A stretch of 64,000 nt of DNA. It comes from Reyranella sp. (GTDB lineage Bacteria; Pseudomonadota; Alphaproteobacteria; Reyranellales; Reyranellaceae). Shown one piece after another: positions 38,576 to 46,879 of the stretch. The stretch lies in assembly GCF_017305915.1 (NCBI RefSeq), contig NZ_JAFKJN010000021.1, forward strand, positions 62,001-126,000, given 5' to 3'. Numbering within the stretch: position 1 is the first letter of the stretch; each line of letters starts with the position of its first letter. The notes under the pieces are model-generated. The model was not told where the DNA came from, did no database searches, and was given only the letters and a program-made list of their open reading frames with translations. Both the position numbers and the translations under genes were made by a program.

Positions 38576-39631
38576 ATGCAGCTTCAGTCGAAGATCTATG
38601 AGGCCGACTCGGTCTCCGCCGTCCAGGAGCTCTATCACTTCAACGGCTGGACCGACGGCCTGCCGATCGTGCCGCCGACCGAGGACGCCGTCCGCGCCTG
38701 CCTCGACTGGGTGATGATGCCGCCGGACCAGCTGATCGGCATCGAGCCGGTGCGCGGGCTCGCGGTCACCGCCGAGAAGCTCGCGATCAACGCCGTGATG
38801 GCGGGCTGCCTGCCGATGCATTTCCCGGTCGTGGTCACCGCCTGGACGGCGATGATGCAGGAGCCGTTCCTGATGCACGGCGCCACCGCCAGCACCGGCG
38901 GCTGCGCCGTCCTGGTCGTGCTGAACGGGCCGATCCGGCAGGAGATCGGCGCGTCAGGCACCTTCAATGCGCTGGGCAACAGCGATCGCGCGACGGCGGC
39001 GATCGGCCGCGCCATCCGCTTGTGCCTGATCAACCTGATGGACGTGCGGCCGGGCGTGATCGACCGCTCGACCCTGGGGCATCCCGGCAAGTTCAGCTAC
39101 TGCCTCGCCGAGGACGAGGAGGACTCGTCCTGGAAGTCGCTCAGCGAGCAGCGCGGCATCGAGCGCGCGGCGTCGGCGGTCACCGTGATGGCGGCGGGCG
39201 CGCCGCGGCAGATCATGAACGAATGGACGACCAGGCCAGAGGAGATCCTCGAGACCTTCGCCGCCGAGATGCGCGCCAACCTGCGGCACTATTCGATCCA
39301 TCCCGGCAACTACGCGATCGTCATCCCCAAGCAGCTTCGCGAGCATCTGCAGGCGGCGCAGTGGAGCAAATCGGACATCGCCGAGTTCATCCACCAGCGC
39401 GCCCGCATCCATCGCCGCGAATGGGCCGATGTCGGCAAGGGCGCGGTGGTGCGCGATCGCGGCGACAGCGTCTATCCGGCGATGGAATCGCCCGACCAGT
39501 TGCTGGTGATCGCGGCCGGCGGGCCGGCCGGCGGCTTCGGCGCGGTCATCCCGCCGTGGCTCGGCAACAAAAGCCACGCCGTGACCGTTCCGATCGGCGC
39601 CTGCATCGATTGCGAACCGGCCAAGAAGTAG
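38576..39631 (+). CDS. Unrecognised conserved-looking protein, partner of the UGSC selenoprotein
   Basis: A 351-residue soluble protein without signal peptide or membrane segment. I do not recognise the family. Visible features are an N-terminal FNGWTDGLPIVPPTEDAV stretch, an Ala/Gly-rich core with Cys residues (MAGCLPMHF, STGGCAVLVV, LCLINLMD, FSYCLAED) and a C terminus ending CIDCEPAKK, a CxxC only five residues from the end. Its stop is 14 bases before the selenoprotein start, with a shared strand and a clear aaggag ribosome site between, so they form a two-gene unit. The terminal CxxC could exchange disulfides with the Sec protein (inference). Confidence 0.75.
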   Translation: MQLQSKIYEADSVSAVQELYHFNGWTDGLPIVPPTEDAVRACLDWVMMPPDQLIGIEPVRGLAVTAEKLAINAVMAGCLPMHFPVVVTAWTAMMQEPFLMHGATASTGGCAVLVVLNGPIRQEIGASGTFNALGNSDRATAAIGRAIRLCLINLMDVRPGVIDRSTLGHPGKFSYCLAEDEEDSSWKSLSEQRGIERAASAVTVMAAGAPRQIMNEWTTRPEEILETFAAEMRANLRHYSIHPGNYAIVIPKQLREHLQAAQWSKSDIAEFIHQRARIHRREWADVGKGAVVRDRGDSVYPAMESPDQLLVIAAGGPAGGFGAVIPPWLGNKSHAVTVPIGACIDCEPAKK

Positions 39632-39645
39632 CCTAAGGAGATCGC

Positions 39646-40170
39646 ATGACCTTCCGAGTCCTCGATCCGACCGCCGGCGAGCCGCCCGCCACGGGCCAGC
39701 GTGCGCCGCGCCTCGACACGCTCAAGGGCAAGACCGTTGGCTTCATCTCCAACGGCAAGGAAGGCACCAAGGGCTTCTTCGGCCATCTCGAGAAGATGCT
39801 GCGCGAGGAGTACGGCGTCGCCAAGGTCGTGAGCCGCACCAAGTCCAACTACAGCGCGCCGGCCGACGCCCATATCGTCGCCGAGATCAGGCAGTGGGAC
39901 GCCGTCGTCTCCGGCATAGGAGATTGAGGCAGCTGCTCATCGTGCAGTCTGCACGACGCCGTCACCGCCGAGAAAGAAGGGGTCCCCGCCTTCGGGGTCA
40001 TGACGGAGCGCTTCGTCAGCGCCGCCGAGACGATGGGCCGGGTGCTGGGCATGCCCGGCTATGCCTTCTCGACCATCGAGCATCCGGTCAGCAGCGCCAC
40101 TGACGATGAGCTGAAGGCCCGCGCCCGGGCCGCCATCGAGCAGGGCTGCAAGCTGCTGGTTCGGAGCTGA
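39646..40170 (+). CDS. UGSC-family selenoprotein (in-frame TGA = selenocysteine 94)
   Basis: A 174-residue protein when the TGA at 39925-39927 is read as selenocysteine. The first 93 codons end DAVVSGIGD. The TGA is followed in the same frame by Gly-Ser-Cys97-Ser-Ser-Cys100-Ser-Leu-His-Asp, then 70 more codons (GVPAFGVMTERFVSAAETMG to CKLLVRS) and a TGA at 40168-40170. Sec-Gly-Ser-Cys is the defining motif of the UGSC family of selenoproteins and Cys homologues, presumed thiol/selenol redox proteins of unknown substrate. Codon use after the TGA stays GC3-rich and coding-like. An aaggag site precedes the ATG. Conventional calling would stop it at 39927. It needs SelA, SelB, SelC and SelD from elsewhere in the genome. 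Confidence 0.9.
39925..39956 (+). promoter_or_regulatory. Bacterial SECIS-like hairpin directing selenocysteine insertion
   Basis: Directly after the TGA, tcgtgca (39940-39946) pairs with tgcacga (39950-39956) around a GUC loop. The loop GU falls at bases +20/+21 after the TGA. The string gtctgcac at +20 to +27 is, as I recall it, identical in sequence and spacing to E. coli fdhF. The bulged U of the fdhF stem is not obvious, so SelB contacts may differ. Confidence 0.8.
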
Positions 40171-40183
40171 CGAGCAGAGGGTC

Positions 40184-40312
40184 GTGCCGATCCCGACCAT
40201 CGCCGGCGTCGTCGCGGTCGTGGTCGGTCTCGGTCTGGTCTTCGTTGGGTCGCGAGAGCGCCTAGTCATGCTTCCTCCCCCTGCGGGGGAGGACTTCAGA
40301 GCGGCCAGGTGA
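40184..40312 (+). CDS. Possible 42-residue membrane peptide
   Basis: A GTG-started frame encodes a hydrophobic run (TIAGVVAVVVGLGLVFVG) followed by Arg/Glu residues and a tail through the terminator hairpin into the antisense end of the GST gene. An agaggg lies four bases upstream of the start. It follows the selenoprotein stop by 13 bases. The tail overlapping a hairpin argues against it; it may be chance. Confidence 0.2.
   Translation: MPIPTIAGVVAVVVGLGLVFVGSRERLVMLPPPAGEDFRAAR
40274..40292. terminator. Hairpin between selenoprotein and GST genes
   Basis: An eight-pair stem (cctccccc/gggggagg) with loop tgc sits between two convergent genes. It resembles half of the palindromic elements elsewhere in the window and would serve as a shared terminator. 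Confidence 0.6.
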
Positions 40313-41075
40313 AGCGAATCGTGTTGCGGGCCATACCTTCGAGCACGATCTGCACGCCGCCCGACTTCATCATCCATTCCAGCCGGTGATCGCGGTACTC
40401 GCGGCGGATCTGGCCGGAAGCGACGCGCTCGGCCGCGCCGCTCATGCTGCCGGCGGCGGCCTCGAACTCCTTGAAGGTCTGGGCGACCGAGGGGCGCTGG
40501 CGGATGCGGTCGCGCCAGCGCGCCAGCGGCGAGCCGTCGGGCGTGCCGAGGCCGTAATGGAACGAGCGATTGACGTAGGGCGCGACACTGAGATCGGCCC
40601 AGCCGAAGCTGTCGCCGTTGAACCAGTCGCGGCCGCCGAGCCTGTCGGTCAGCCAGGCCTGCAACTCGGCGGTCTGGCGCGCCGCCACGGCCTTCAGCTC
40701 CTCGGCCTTGGCGCCCTCGGCTCTTTTGAACCAGCGGATCTCGCTCAGGCCCCAGTTGATCGCCTCGTAGAGCGTGTCGCACACGTCCTCGATCATGCGC
40801 GCCTCGGCCCGCGCCGCCGGATCGCGCGGCAGCAAGGGCGGCGAGGGATGCTTGTCCTCGAGATATTCGAGGATGATGGTCGAATCGAAGATGCGCGCCT
40901 CGCCGTCGATCAGCGCCGGCACCTCGTTGCGCGGGCTGGCCACGGCGAACGGACCGGCGGCCTTGCCCGAACCGAGCGCGTTCGGCGTCTCGAGGTCGAA
41001 CTTCAGGCCCTTCTCGCGCAGCGCGATCTTGACCTTCTGGGCGTAGGACGAGAGCGGGTGTTCGTAGAGCAGCAT
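40296..41075 (-). CDS. Glutathione S-transferase family protein
   Basis: A 259-residue protein with an N-terminal thioredoxin-like GST domain (LLYEHPLSSYAQKVKIALREKGL, then EVPALIDGEARIFDSTIILEYLED with the glutathione-binding S-x-x-I/L) and a helical C-terminal domain. Tyr and Ser residues near positions 5-12 are candidates for thiol activation. The ATG at 41075 overlaps the upstream stop by one base; a GTG at 41078 is possible. It is the last gene of a reverse-strand cluster from DoxX onward. Its place opposite a selenoprotein suggests a shared thiol or electrophile-handling theme (inference). Confidence 0.88.
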   Translation of the reverse strand: MLLYEHPLSSYAQKVKIALREKGLKFDLETPNALGSGKAAGPFAVASPRNEVPALIDGEARIFDSTIILEYLEDKHPSPPLLPRDPAARAEARMIEDVCDTLYEAINWGLSEIRWFKRAEGAKAEELKAVAARQTAELQAWLTDRLGGRDWFNGDSFGWADLSVAPYVNRSFHYGLGTPDGSPLARWRDRIRQRPSVAQTFKEFEAAAGSMSGAAERVASGQIRREYRDHRLEWMMKSGGVQIVLEGMARNTIRFTWPL

Positions 41076-41419
41076 CACGGCAACTCCAGCTTCACCTCGA
41101 CGGCCGCGCTGGCGATCACCGCCGGGTCGTTGTTCTCGGGATCGGCGACGTCGAGGCCGCCCTTCACGACCTTCACCGTGACGATGCCGTGCGGCAGCGA
41201 GGCACGGACCTTCTCGGCATCGACCTTGTCGGGCTGCTGCACGCCGATCGTGACGTTCACGAACATGCTGGTCTTCGGGTTCACCTTCAGCGCCCGCAGC
41301 ATGGTGAGCGAGGAGTGGTGCAGGGCATCCTGCACCGCGCGCAGGGCGGCCTTGGTGTAGTCGCCGCCATGCAGGTCGTTGCCGGTGCCGAGCTCGAGGA
41401 TGACGCGCTTTTGGGCCAT
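41075..41419 (-). CDS. Lin0512 family protein, copy 1
   Basis: A 114-residue protein of the Lin0512 family, whose function is unknown. The N terminus has the conserved GxGxDxHG motif as GTGNDLHGGDYTKAALRA (about residues 11-28). The rest fits the family in length. It lies 10 bases after copy 2 and overlaps the GST start, so the three genes should be co-transcribed. It is about half identical by eye to copy 2. Confidence 0.85.
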   Translation of the reverse strand: MAQKRVILELGTGNDLHGGDYTKAALRAVQDALHHSSLTMLRALKVNPKTSMFVNVTIGVQQPDKVDAEKVRASLPHGIVTVKVVKGGLDVADPENNDPAVIASAAVEVKLELP

Positions 41420-41429
41420 GGGGCGTCTC

Positions 41430-41768
41430 CTACAGGTCGAGCCGCACGATGGCGGCGGCCTGGGCGATGACGGTCTTGTCGGTGCCGGCCTCGTTGGCGA
41501 TCTCGAGGCCGCCCTGGAAGACCTTCACCGTGCCGGTGCCGTGCGGCAGGATCTTCAGCACCTCGGCGGTGTCGACCTTGTCGGGCTGCGGCACGCCGAT
41601 CAGCACCTCGACCTGCATGTCGTCGCTCGACTTGCCGACGGCGCCGGCGACGGTGAGCGAGTTGTGCCACAGCGCATCGCGCAGCGCCCGCACGGCGGCC
41701 TTGGTGTAGTCGCCGCCGCGGATGTCGGTGCCCATCCCGATCTCGAGGGCCACGCGTTTCAGCGCCAT
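41430..41768 (-). CDS. Lin0512 family protein, copy 2 (motif His replaced by Arg)
   Basis: A 112-residue paralogue of copy 1. The motif reads GMGTDIRGGDYTKAAVRA, so the conserved His of GxGxDxHG is Arg here. The rest aligns well (the shared string QPDKVD, then LPHG-T-V-KV-GGL). A cgttagc-ggaggaaa ribosome site precedes the ATG at 41768. The pair may form a hetero-oligomer in which only copy 1 keeps the presumed active or metal-binding His. Confidence 0.83.
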   Translation of the reverse strand: MALKRVALEIGMGTDIRGGDYTKAAVRALRDALWHNSLTVAGAVGKSSDDMQVEVLIGVPQPDKVDTAEVLKILPHGTGTVKVFQGGLEIANEAGTDKTVIAQAAAIVRLDL

Positions 41769-41779
41769 GTTTTCCTCCG

Positions 41780-42760
41780 TTAGCTCTTGGCCAGGCCGGC
41801 CTTCACCAGCAGCGGCTTCACCTCGCCATAGTACTTCTCCGCGAAGGCGCGGTACTCGGCCGGATCCTTGTGCCACGGCCCCTGGATGAACTTGGCGAGA
41901 TACTCGTTCACCTTGGGCTCGGCCATCGCCTGCCTGAACGCCCGGTAGATCGCGTCGACCGTCTCCGGCGCCATGTTCTTCGGGCCGACCAGGCCGTACG
42001 GGCTCTGGCCGACCACGTTGACGCCGCGCTCGATCATGGTCGGGATGTCCTTGTAGCGCTCGATGCGCTGCTCGGTGGCGAAGGCCAGGATGCGGCACTT
42101 GCCGTCGTCGACGAACGGCGCCCATTGCGCGGCGTCGGCGATGAACTGGATCTCGCCGCCCATCAGCGCCTGCATCCACTCCGCGCCGCCCTTGTAGGGG
42201 ACGTGGGTGAACTTGGCGCCGGTGACCTGCTCGACCTCGATCATCATGAGCTGGCCGGTGCCGCCGACGCCCGAGGTGCCGAAGTTGGCCTTGTCGGGGT
42301 TGGCCTTGCCGGCGGCGATCATGTCCTCGAAGGTCTTCCATGGCGAATCGCTGCGCACCACGATGCCCATGGTGTAGCCCGACAGGCCGCAGATATAGGT
42401 GAAGTCCTTCAGCGGATCCCAGTTGGTCTGCTGGTAGTGCGGATAGCGCAGGCTGTTGATGCTCATCACCGCGAGCTGATGGCCGTCCGGCTTGGCGTTC
42501 ATCAGCATCGCCGGCGCCAGCGTGCCGGCGGCGCCCGGCTTGATGTCGACGATCACCTGCTGGCCGAAAGTCTTGCCGACCGATTCGCCGAGCAGCCGGA
42601 CATGCACGTCGGTGACGCCGCCCGCGGCGAACGGATTGTAGATCGTGACCGGCTTCTCGGGCTTCCACTTGGCCTGGCCGCGCACGACTGCAGGTGCCGC
42701 AAGCACGGAGGCACCCAACAAGGCGCCAAACTGACGGCGACGAACGAAGACTTTGGACAC
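41780..42760 (-). CDS. Tripartite tricarboxylate (TctC/Bug) substrate-binding protein, downstream copy
   Basis: A 326-residue Bug-family binding protein. The leader SKVFVRRRQFGALLGASVLAAPAVVRGQ looks like a signal with several Arg before the hydrophobic run. The mature part has the family pattern KPVTIYNPFAAGGVTDVHVRLLGE and a GTSGVGGTGQLMMIEVEQ segment. The GTG start at 42760 follows ggaagg. No TctA or TctB membrane genes are near, which is common for this greatly expanded family. It ends KAGLAKS and stops, unlike the upstream copy. The ligand, probably a carboxylate, is unknown. Confidence 0.9.
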   Translation of the reverse strand: MSKVFVRRRQFGALLGASVLAAPAVVRGQAKWKPEKPVTIYNPFAAGGVTDVHVRLLGESVGKTFGQQVIVDIKPGAAGTLAPAMLMNAKPDGHQLAVMSINSLRYPHYQQTNWDPLKDFTYICGLSGYTMGIVVRSDSPWKTFEDMIAAGKANPDKANFGTSGVGGTGQLMMIEVEQVTGAKFTHVPYKGGAEWMQALMGGEIQFIADAAQWAPFVDDGKCRILAFATEQRIERYKDIPTMIERGVNVVGQSPYGLVGPKNMAPETVDAIYRAFRQAMAEPKVNEYLAKFIQGPWHKDPAEYRAFAEKYYGEVKPLLVKAGLAKS

Positions 42761-43872
42761 GACACTTTCCTTCCCGCCGACAAGCTCCTCGCGAGGCCCG
42801 CCTTGATCAGCAACGGCTTCACCTCGACGAAGTATCTTTCGGCGTACGCTCGATACTCCCCCGGACTCTTGTACCACGGGGCCTGAATGTAGGAATCGAG
42901 AAGCGCGTCGACCCGCGGATCGGCCATCGCCGCCTTGAAGGCCTGATGCACGGACTCGACGATGTTCGGCGGAAGGTCCTTCGGTCCGACCAGGCCGTAG
43001 GGGCTCTGGCCGACGACGTCGATGCCGCGCTCCTTGAGCGTCGGCACGTCCTTGTACTTCGCAATGCGTTGCTCGGTGGCCATGGCCAGGATGCGGAACT
43101 TGGCCGCATCGACCATCGGCGCCCATTGCGCGCCGTCGCAGATGAAATGGACCTCGCCGCCCAGCAGCGCCTGGGTCCATTCCGCCGTGCCCTTGTAGGG
43201 GACGTGGGTGAATTTCGCGCCGGTGGTCTGCTCGACCTCGATCATGGTGAGCTGGCCGGTGCCGCCGATGCCCGAGGTGGCGTAGTTGTACTTGTCGGGC
43301 TCTTTCTTCGCCGCGGCGACCAGCTCCTCCAGCGTCTGCCACGGCGCGTCGGCGCGCACGACGATGCCGATCGTGTAGCCCGACAGCCCGATGATGTAGG
43401 TGAAGTCGCGGATCGGGTTCCAGTTGGTCGGCTGGTAGTGCGGATAGCGCAGGCTGTTGATGCTCATGCAGGCGAGCTGGTGCCCGTCCGGCCTGGCGTT
43501 GAGCAGCATCGCCGGCGCCAGCGTGCCGGCCGCGCCCGGCTTGGCTTCGACGATGATCGGCTGGCCGAGCTTCGGGCCGGCGGTCTCGCCCATCAGGCGG
43601 ATATGAATGTCGGTGCCGCCGCCGGCCGCGAACGGATTGTAGATCGTGATCGGCTTGTCGGCCTTCCAGTTCGCCTGGCCGCGCGCCAGCGCCGGCGCAA
43701 CCAGCGCCGACGCCGCGATCGCCGCGAAGCGGCGGCGGTTGACGCTACTTCCGGCGCCGCGCGTCGAGGCTCCACGGGCCGGGGCCCGCGGTGGCGATAT
43801 AGAGGAAGACGAAGCAGTAGAGGGCGATGAGCTCGCCCTTGTTGAGGATGGGGAAGAAGCCCTGAGGTGCAT
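42553..43872 (-). CDS. TctC/Bug substrate-binding protein, upstream copy with displaced start and lost stop
   Basis: The conserved part (43743-42784) closely parallels the downstream copy: KPITIYNPFAAGGGTDIHIR, then TSGIGGTGQLTMIEVEQ. The family-like N terminus NRRRFAAIAASALVAPALA is preceded by a GTC codon at 43743, not a start codon. The only in-frame ATG is at 43872, inside the DoxX gene in another frame, adding 43 odd residues. At the other end, the codon after ARS is TTG (42781-42783) where the downstream copy has TAA, so the frame runs 76 residues further into the next gene. It may be decaying or start unusually. Confidence 0.6.
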   Translation of the reverse strand: MHLRASSPSSTRASSSPSTASSSSISPPRAPARGASTRGAGSSVNRRRFAAIAASALVAPALARGQANWKADKPITIYNPFAAGGGTDIHIRLMGETAGPKLGQPIIVEAKPGAAGTLAPAMLLNARPDGHQLACMSINSLRYPHYQPTNWNPIRDFTYIIGLSGYTIGIVVRADAPWQTLEELVAAAKKEPDKYNYATSGIGGTGQLTMIEVEQTTGAKFTHVPYKGTAEWTQALLGGEVHFICDGAQWAPMVDAAKFRILAMATEQRIAKYKDVPTLKERGIDVVGQSPYGLVGPKDLPPNIVESVHQAFKAAMADPRVDALLDSYIQAPWYKSPGEYRAYAERYFVEVKPLLIKAGLARSLSAGRKVSCPKSSFVAVSLAPCWVPPCLRHLQSCAARPSGSPRSRSRSTIRSPRAASPTCMSGCSANRSARLSASR

Positions 43873-44137
43873 GCACCAAGAAGTAACCTACGGCGCACAT
43901 GCCCGAAACGATGAAAGCGACCGGCCGGGTGAACAGGCCGACCACCAGCAGGATGCCGCAGACCAGTTCGATGATGCCAGCATAACCGGGCATCGAGTTC
44001 ACGTTGAAGGTAGGCGGATAGGCGCCGGCCGGGAATTTCAGCCATTTGCCGGTGCCGTGCTGCAGCAGCAGCAGGCCCGACATGATTCGCAGCACGCTGA
44101 GCAACCGCGGCGCCCAGGATTGAGCAAGAGCTTCCAT
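43745..44137 (-). CDS. DoxX family membrane protein
   Basis: A 130-residue four-helix inner-membrane protein of the DoxX/SURF4-like family. Segments: LRIMSGLLLLQHGTGKWLKF (with the family H-G), GYAGIIELVCGILLVVGLFTRP (conserved Glu and R-P), AFIVSGMCAVGYFLVH and GELIALYCFVFLYIATAG (conserved Glu). The family is linked to thiol and oxidative-stress handling in some bacteria, with no fixed activity. It is the first gene of the reverse-strand cluster down to the GST gene, and its stop falls just before the upstream TctC copy. Confidence 0.9.
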   Translation of the reverse strand: MEALAQSWAPRLLSVLRIMSGLLLLQHGTGKWLKFPAGAYPPTFNVNSMPGYAGIIELVCGILLVVGLFTRPVAFIVSGMCAVGYFLVHAPQGFFPILNKGELIALYCFVFLYIATAGPGPWSLDARRRK

Positions 44138-44327
44138 TACAACTCCGTCAGTGTTTGGCGGAACGTTCCGATCCGCGATGCGAACAGTCTATCAGGTCAC
44201 CCTTGTGCGAAGCGGTCACCAATGTGTTAGCAGTATCTCGCACACGCGCTGAGGCTTGCTATCATCGGTGCGTGAAAGTCGGCGCGAAGACCGATGCTGT
44301 TTGCGTGAGCGTGTGTGGGAGGCGTGA

Positions 44328-45380
<1,053 letters not shown>

Positions 45381-45387
45381 TGATTAC

Positions 45388-45515
45388 CCTCCCCATTCTG
45401 ATGGGGAGGTGTCCGCGTCTTACGCGGACGGAGGGGTCATGACTCTCGCCAATACTGAGGCCCATGACCCCTCCGTCGCGGACTACCGCGCCACCTCCCC
45501 CGCAGACGGGGGAGG
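45388..45515. repeat. Compound palindrome between ATPase and binding-protein genes
   Basis: It has the same plan as the element at 38407: an outer cctccccattctgatgggg palindrome, a gtccgcgt/acgcggac hairpin, an inverted pair ggaggggtcatg/catgacccctcc, and a closing cctcccccgcagacgggg palindrome. The agaggagga ribosome site of the next gene follows immediately. It could attenuate or stabilise mRNA between the ATPase and the more abundant binding protein. Confidence 0.88.
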
Positions 45516-45538
45516 AGAGTAAGAGGAGGAAACTTAAA

Positions 45539-46867
45539 ATGGTGTTCATCATTCGGCGCCGCGAGGCGATGGCATTCGGCGCAATGGCGGCGGCTCTGGC
45601 GCTGGCGCGGCAGGCGACGGGCCAGAGCATTCCGGTGGCCAATGTCGCCGCTCCCAAGCTGACGCCGGAGAACGGCGCCTCGCTGCGCGTCCTGCGTCCC
45701 GCCCGTTTCGTCGAGCCCGACGAGGTGATCTTCCGCGCCAACACCGAGAAGTTCACCAAGGCGACCGGCATCTCGGTCAAGGTCGACTTCGTCGGCTGGG
45801 AAGACCTGCGCCAGCAGGCGGCGGTGTCGGCCAACACCGGCGCCGGCCCCGACGTCATCCTGGGCTGGGCCGAGGATCCGCACGTCTATTCCGACAAGGT
45901 GTCCGAGCTCTCCGACGTCGCCGAGTATCTCGGCAAGAAGTACGGCGGCTGGCAGTTCCTCGCCGAGAAGTACGGCAAGAAGGCCGGCGGCAACAACTGG
46001 ATCGGCCTGCCGTTCGGCGGCTCGACCGGCCCGATCGTCTACCGCAAATCGGCGGTCAAGGAAGCGGGCTTCGATGCGATCCCGAACGACCACGCGGGCT
46101 TCCTCAAGCTCTGCCAGGCGCTCAAGAAGAACAACAAGCCGGCGGGCTTCGCGCTCGGCAACGCGGTCGGCGACGCCAACGGCTTCGCCAACTGGCTGAT
46201 CTGGAGCCACGGCGGCTTCCTGGTCGACGACGCCGGCAAGGTCGCGATCAACAGCAAGGAAACCCTCAACGCGCTGAACTACCTGAAGGAGCTCTATCCG
46301 AGCTTCGTGTCGGGCACGCTCTCGTGGAACGACGTCAGCAACAACCGCGCCTATGCGGCGAACGAGCTGTTCCTGACCGCCAACGGCGTGTCGATGTACT
46401 TCGCGCTCAAGAACGACCCGGCGACCAAGGCGATCGCCGACGACACAGACCATGCGCCGCTGATGCAGGGCATCATCGGCAAGCAGCCGCAGTCGGCGCT
46501 GGTGCTGAACGCCATGCTGTTCAAGCACTCCAAGTACCAGAACGCGGCCAAGGCGTACCTCACCTTCATGATGGAGGCCGAGCAGTACGATCCGTGGCTG
46601 ACCGGCTGCCTCGGCTACTGGGCGCATCCGCTCAAGGCCTACGGCGAGAGCAAGGTGTGGACGTCGGATCCGAAGATCGCGGTCTACAAGGACGGCATGA
46701 ACAACCAGTTCTGGACCGGCTACAAGGGCCCGATCACCCAGGCCGCCGGCACCGTCGCCGCCGAGTACATCCTGGTGCAGATGTGCTCCTCGGTCGCCTC
46801 GGGCCAGGTCAAGCCGGAGGACGCGGTCAAGGAAGCGGAGCGCCGTACCCGCCGCTACTACCGCTAA
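45539..46867 (+). CDS. Extracellular sugar-binding protein (family 1), second system
   Basis: A 442-residue binding protein. The leader MVFIIRRREAMAFGAMAAAL has a twin/triple Arg and an Ala-rich hydrophobic run, so Tat export is possible. The mature part shows the family segment GAGPDVILGWAEDPHVYSDK and WIGLPFGGSTGPIVYRKSAV. The start at 45539 follows an agaggagga site; a longer reading to 45464 only translates the palindromic element. It feeds the two permeases that follow. Confidence 0.91.
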   Translation: MVFIIRRREAMAFGAMAAALALARQATGQSIPVANVAAPKLTPENGASLRVLRPARFVEPDEVIFRANTEKFTKATGISVKVDFVGWEDLRQQAAVSANTGAGPDVILGWAEDPHVYSDKVSELSDVAEYLGKKYGGWQFLAEKYGKKAGGNNWIGLPFGGSTGPIVYRKSAVKEAGFDAIPNDHAGFLKLCQALKKNNKPAGFALGNAVGDANGFANWLIWSHGGFLVDDAGKVAINSKETLNALNYLKELYPSFVSGTLSWNDVSNNRAYAANELFLTANGVSMYFALKNDPATKAIADDTDHAPLMQGIIGKQPQSALVLNAMLFKHSKYQNAAKAYLTFMMEAEQYDPWLTGCLGYWAHPLKAYGESKVWTSDPKIAVYKDGMNNQFWTGYKGPITQAAGTVAAEYILVQMCSSVASGQVKPEDAVKEAERRTRRYYR

Positions 46868-46879
46868 TCCGGCGAACCG

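Noticed and set aside
39646..39927. A complete 93-residue protein ending at the TGA, or a nonsense-mutated pseudogene
   Set aside because: The frame stays coding-like for 80 codons after the TGA, the motif is exactly UGSC, and a SECIS-like hairpin follows at the right distance. A random stop mutation would not create these.
44138..44327. A tRNA or riboswitch in the divergent gap between doxX and the sugar ATPase
   Set aside because: No cloverleaf or conserved aptamer core was found; the gap most likely holds only two divergent promoters, which I could not place confidently.
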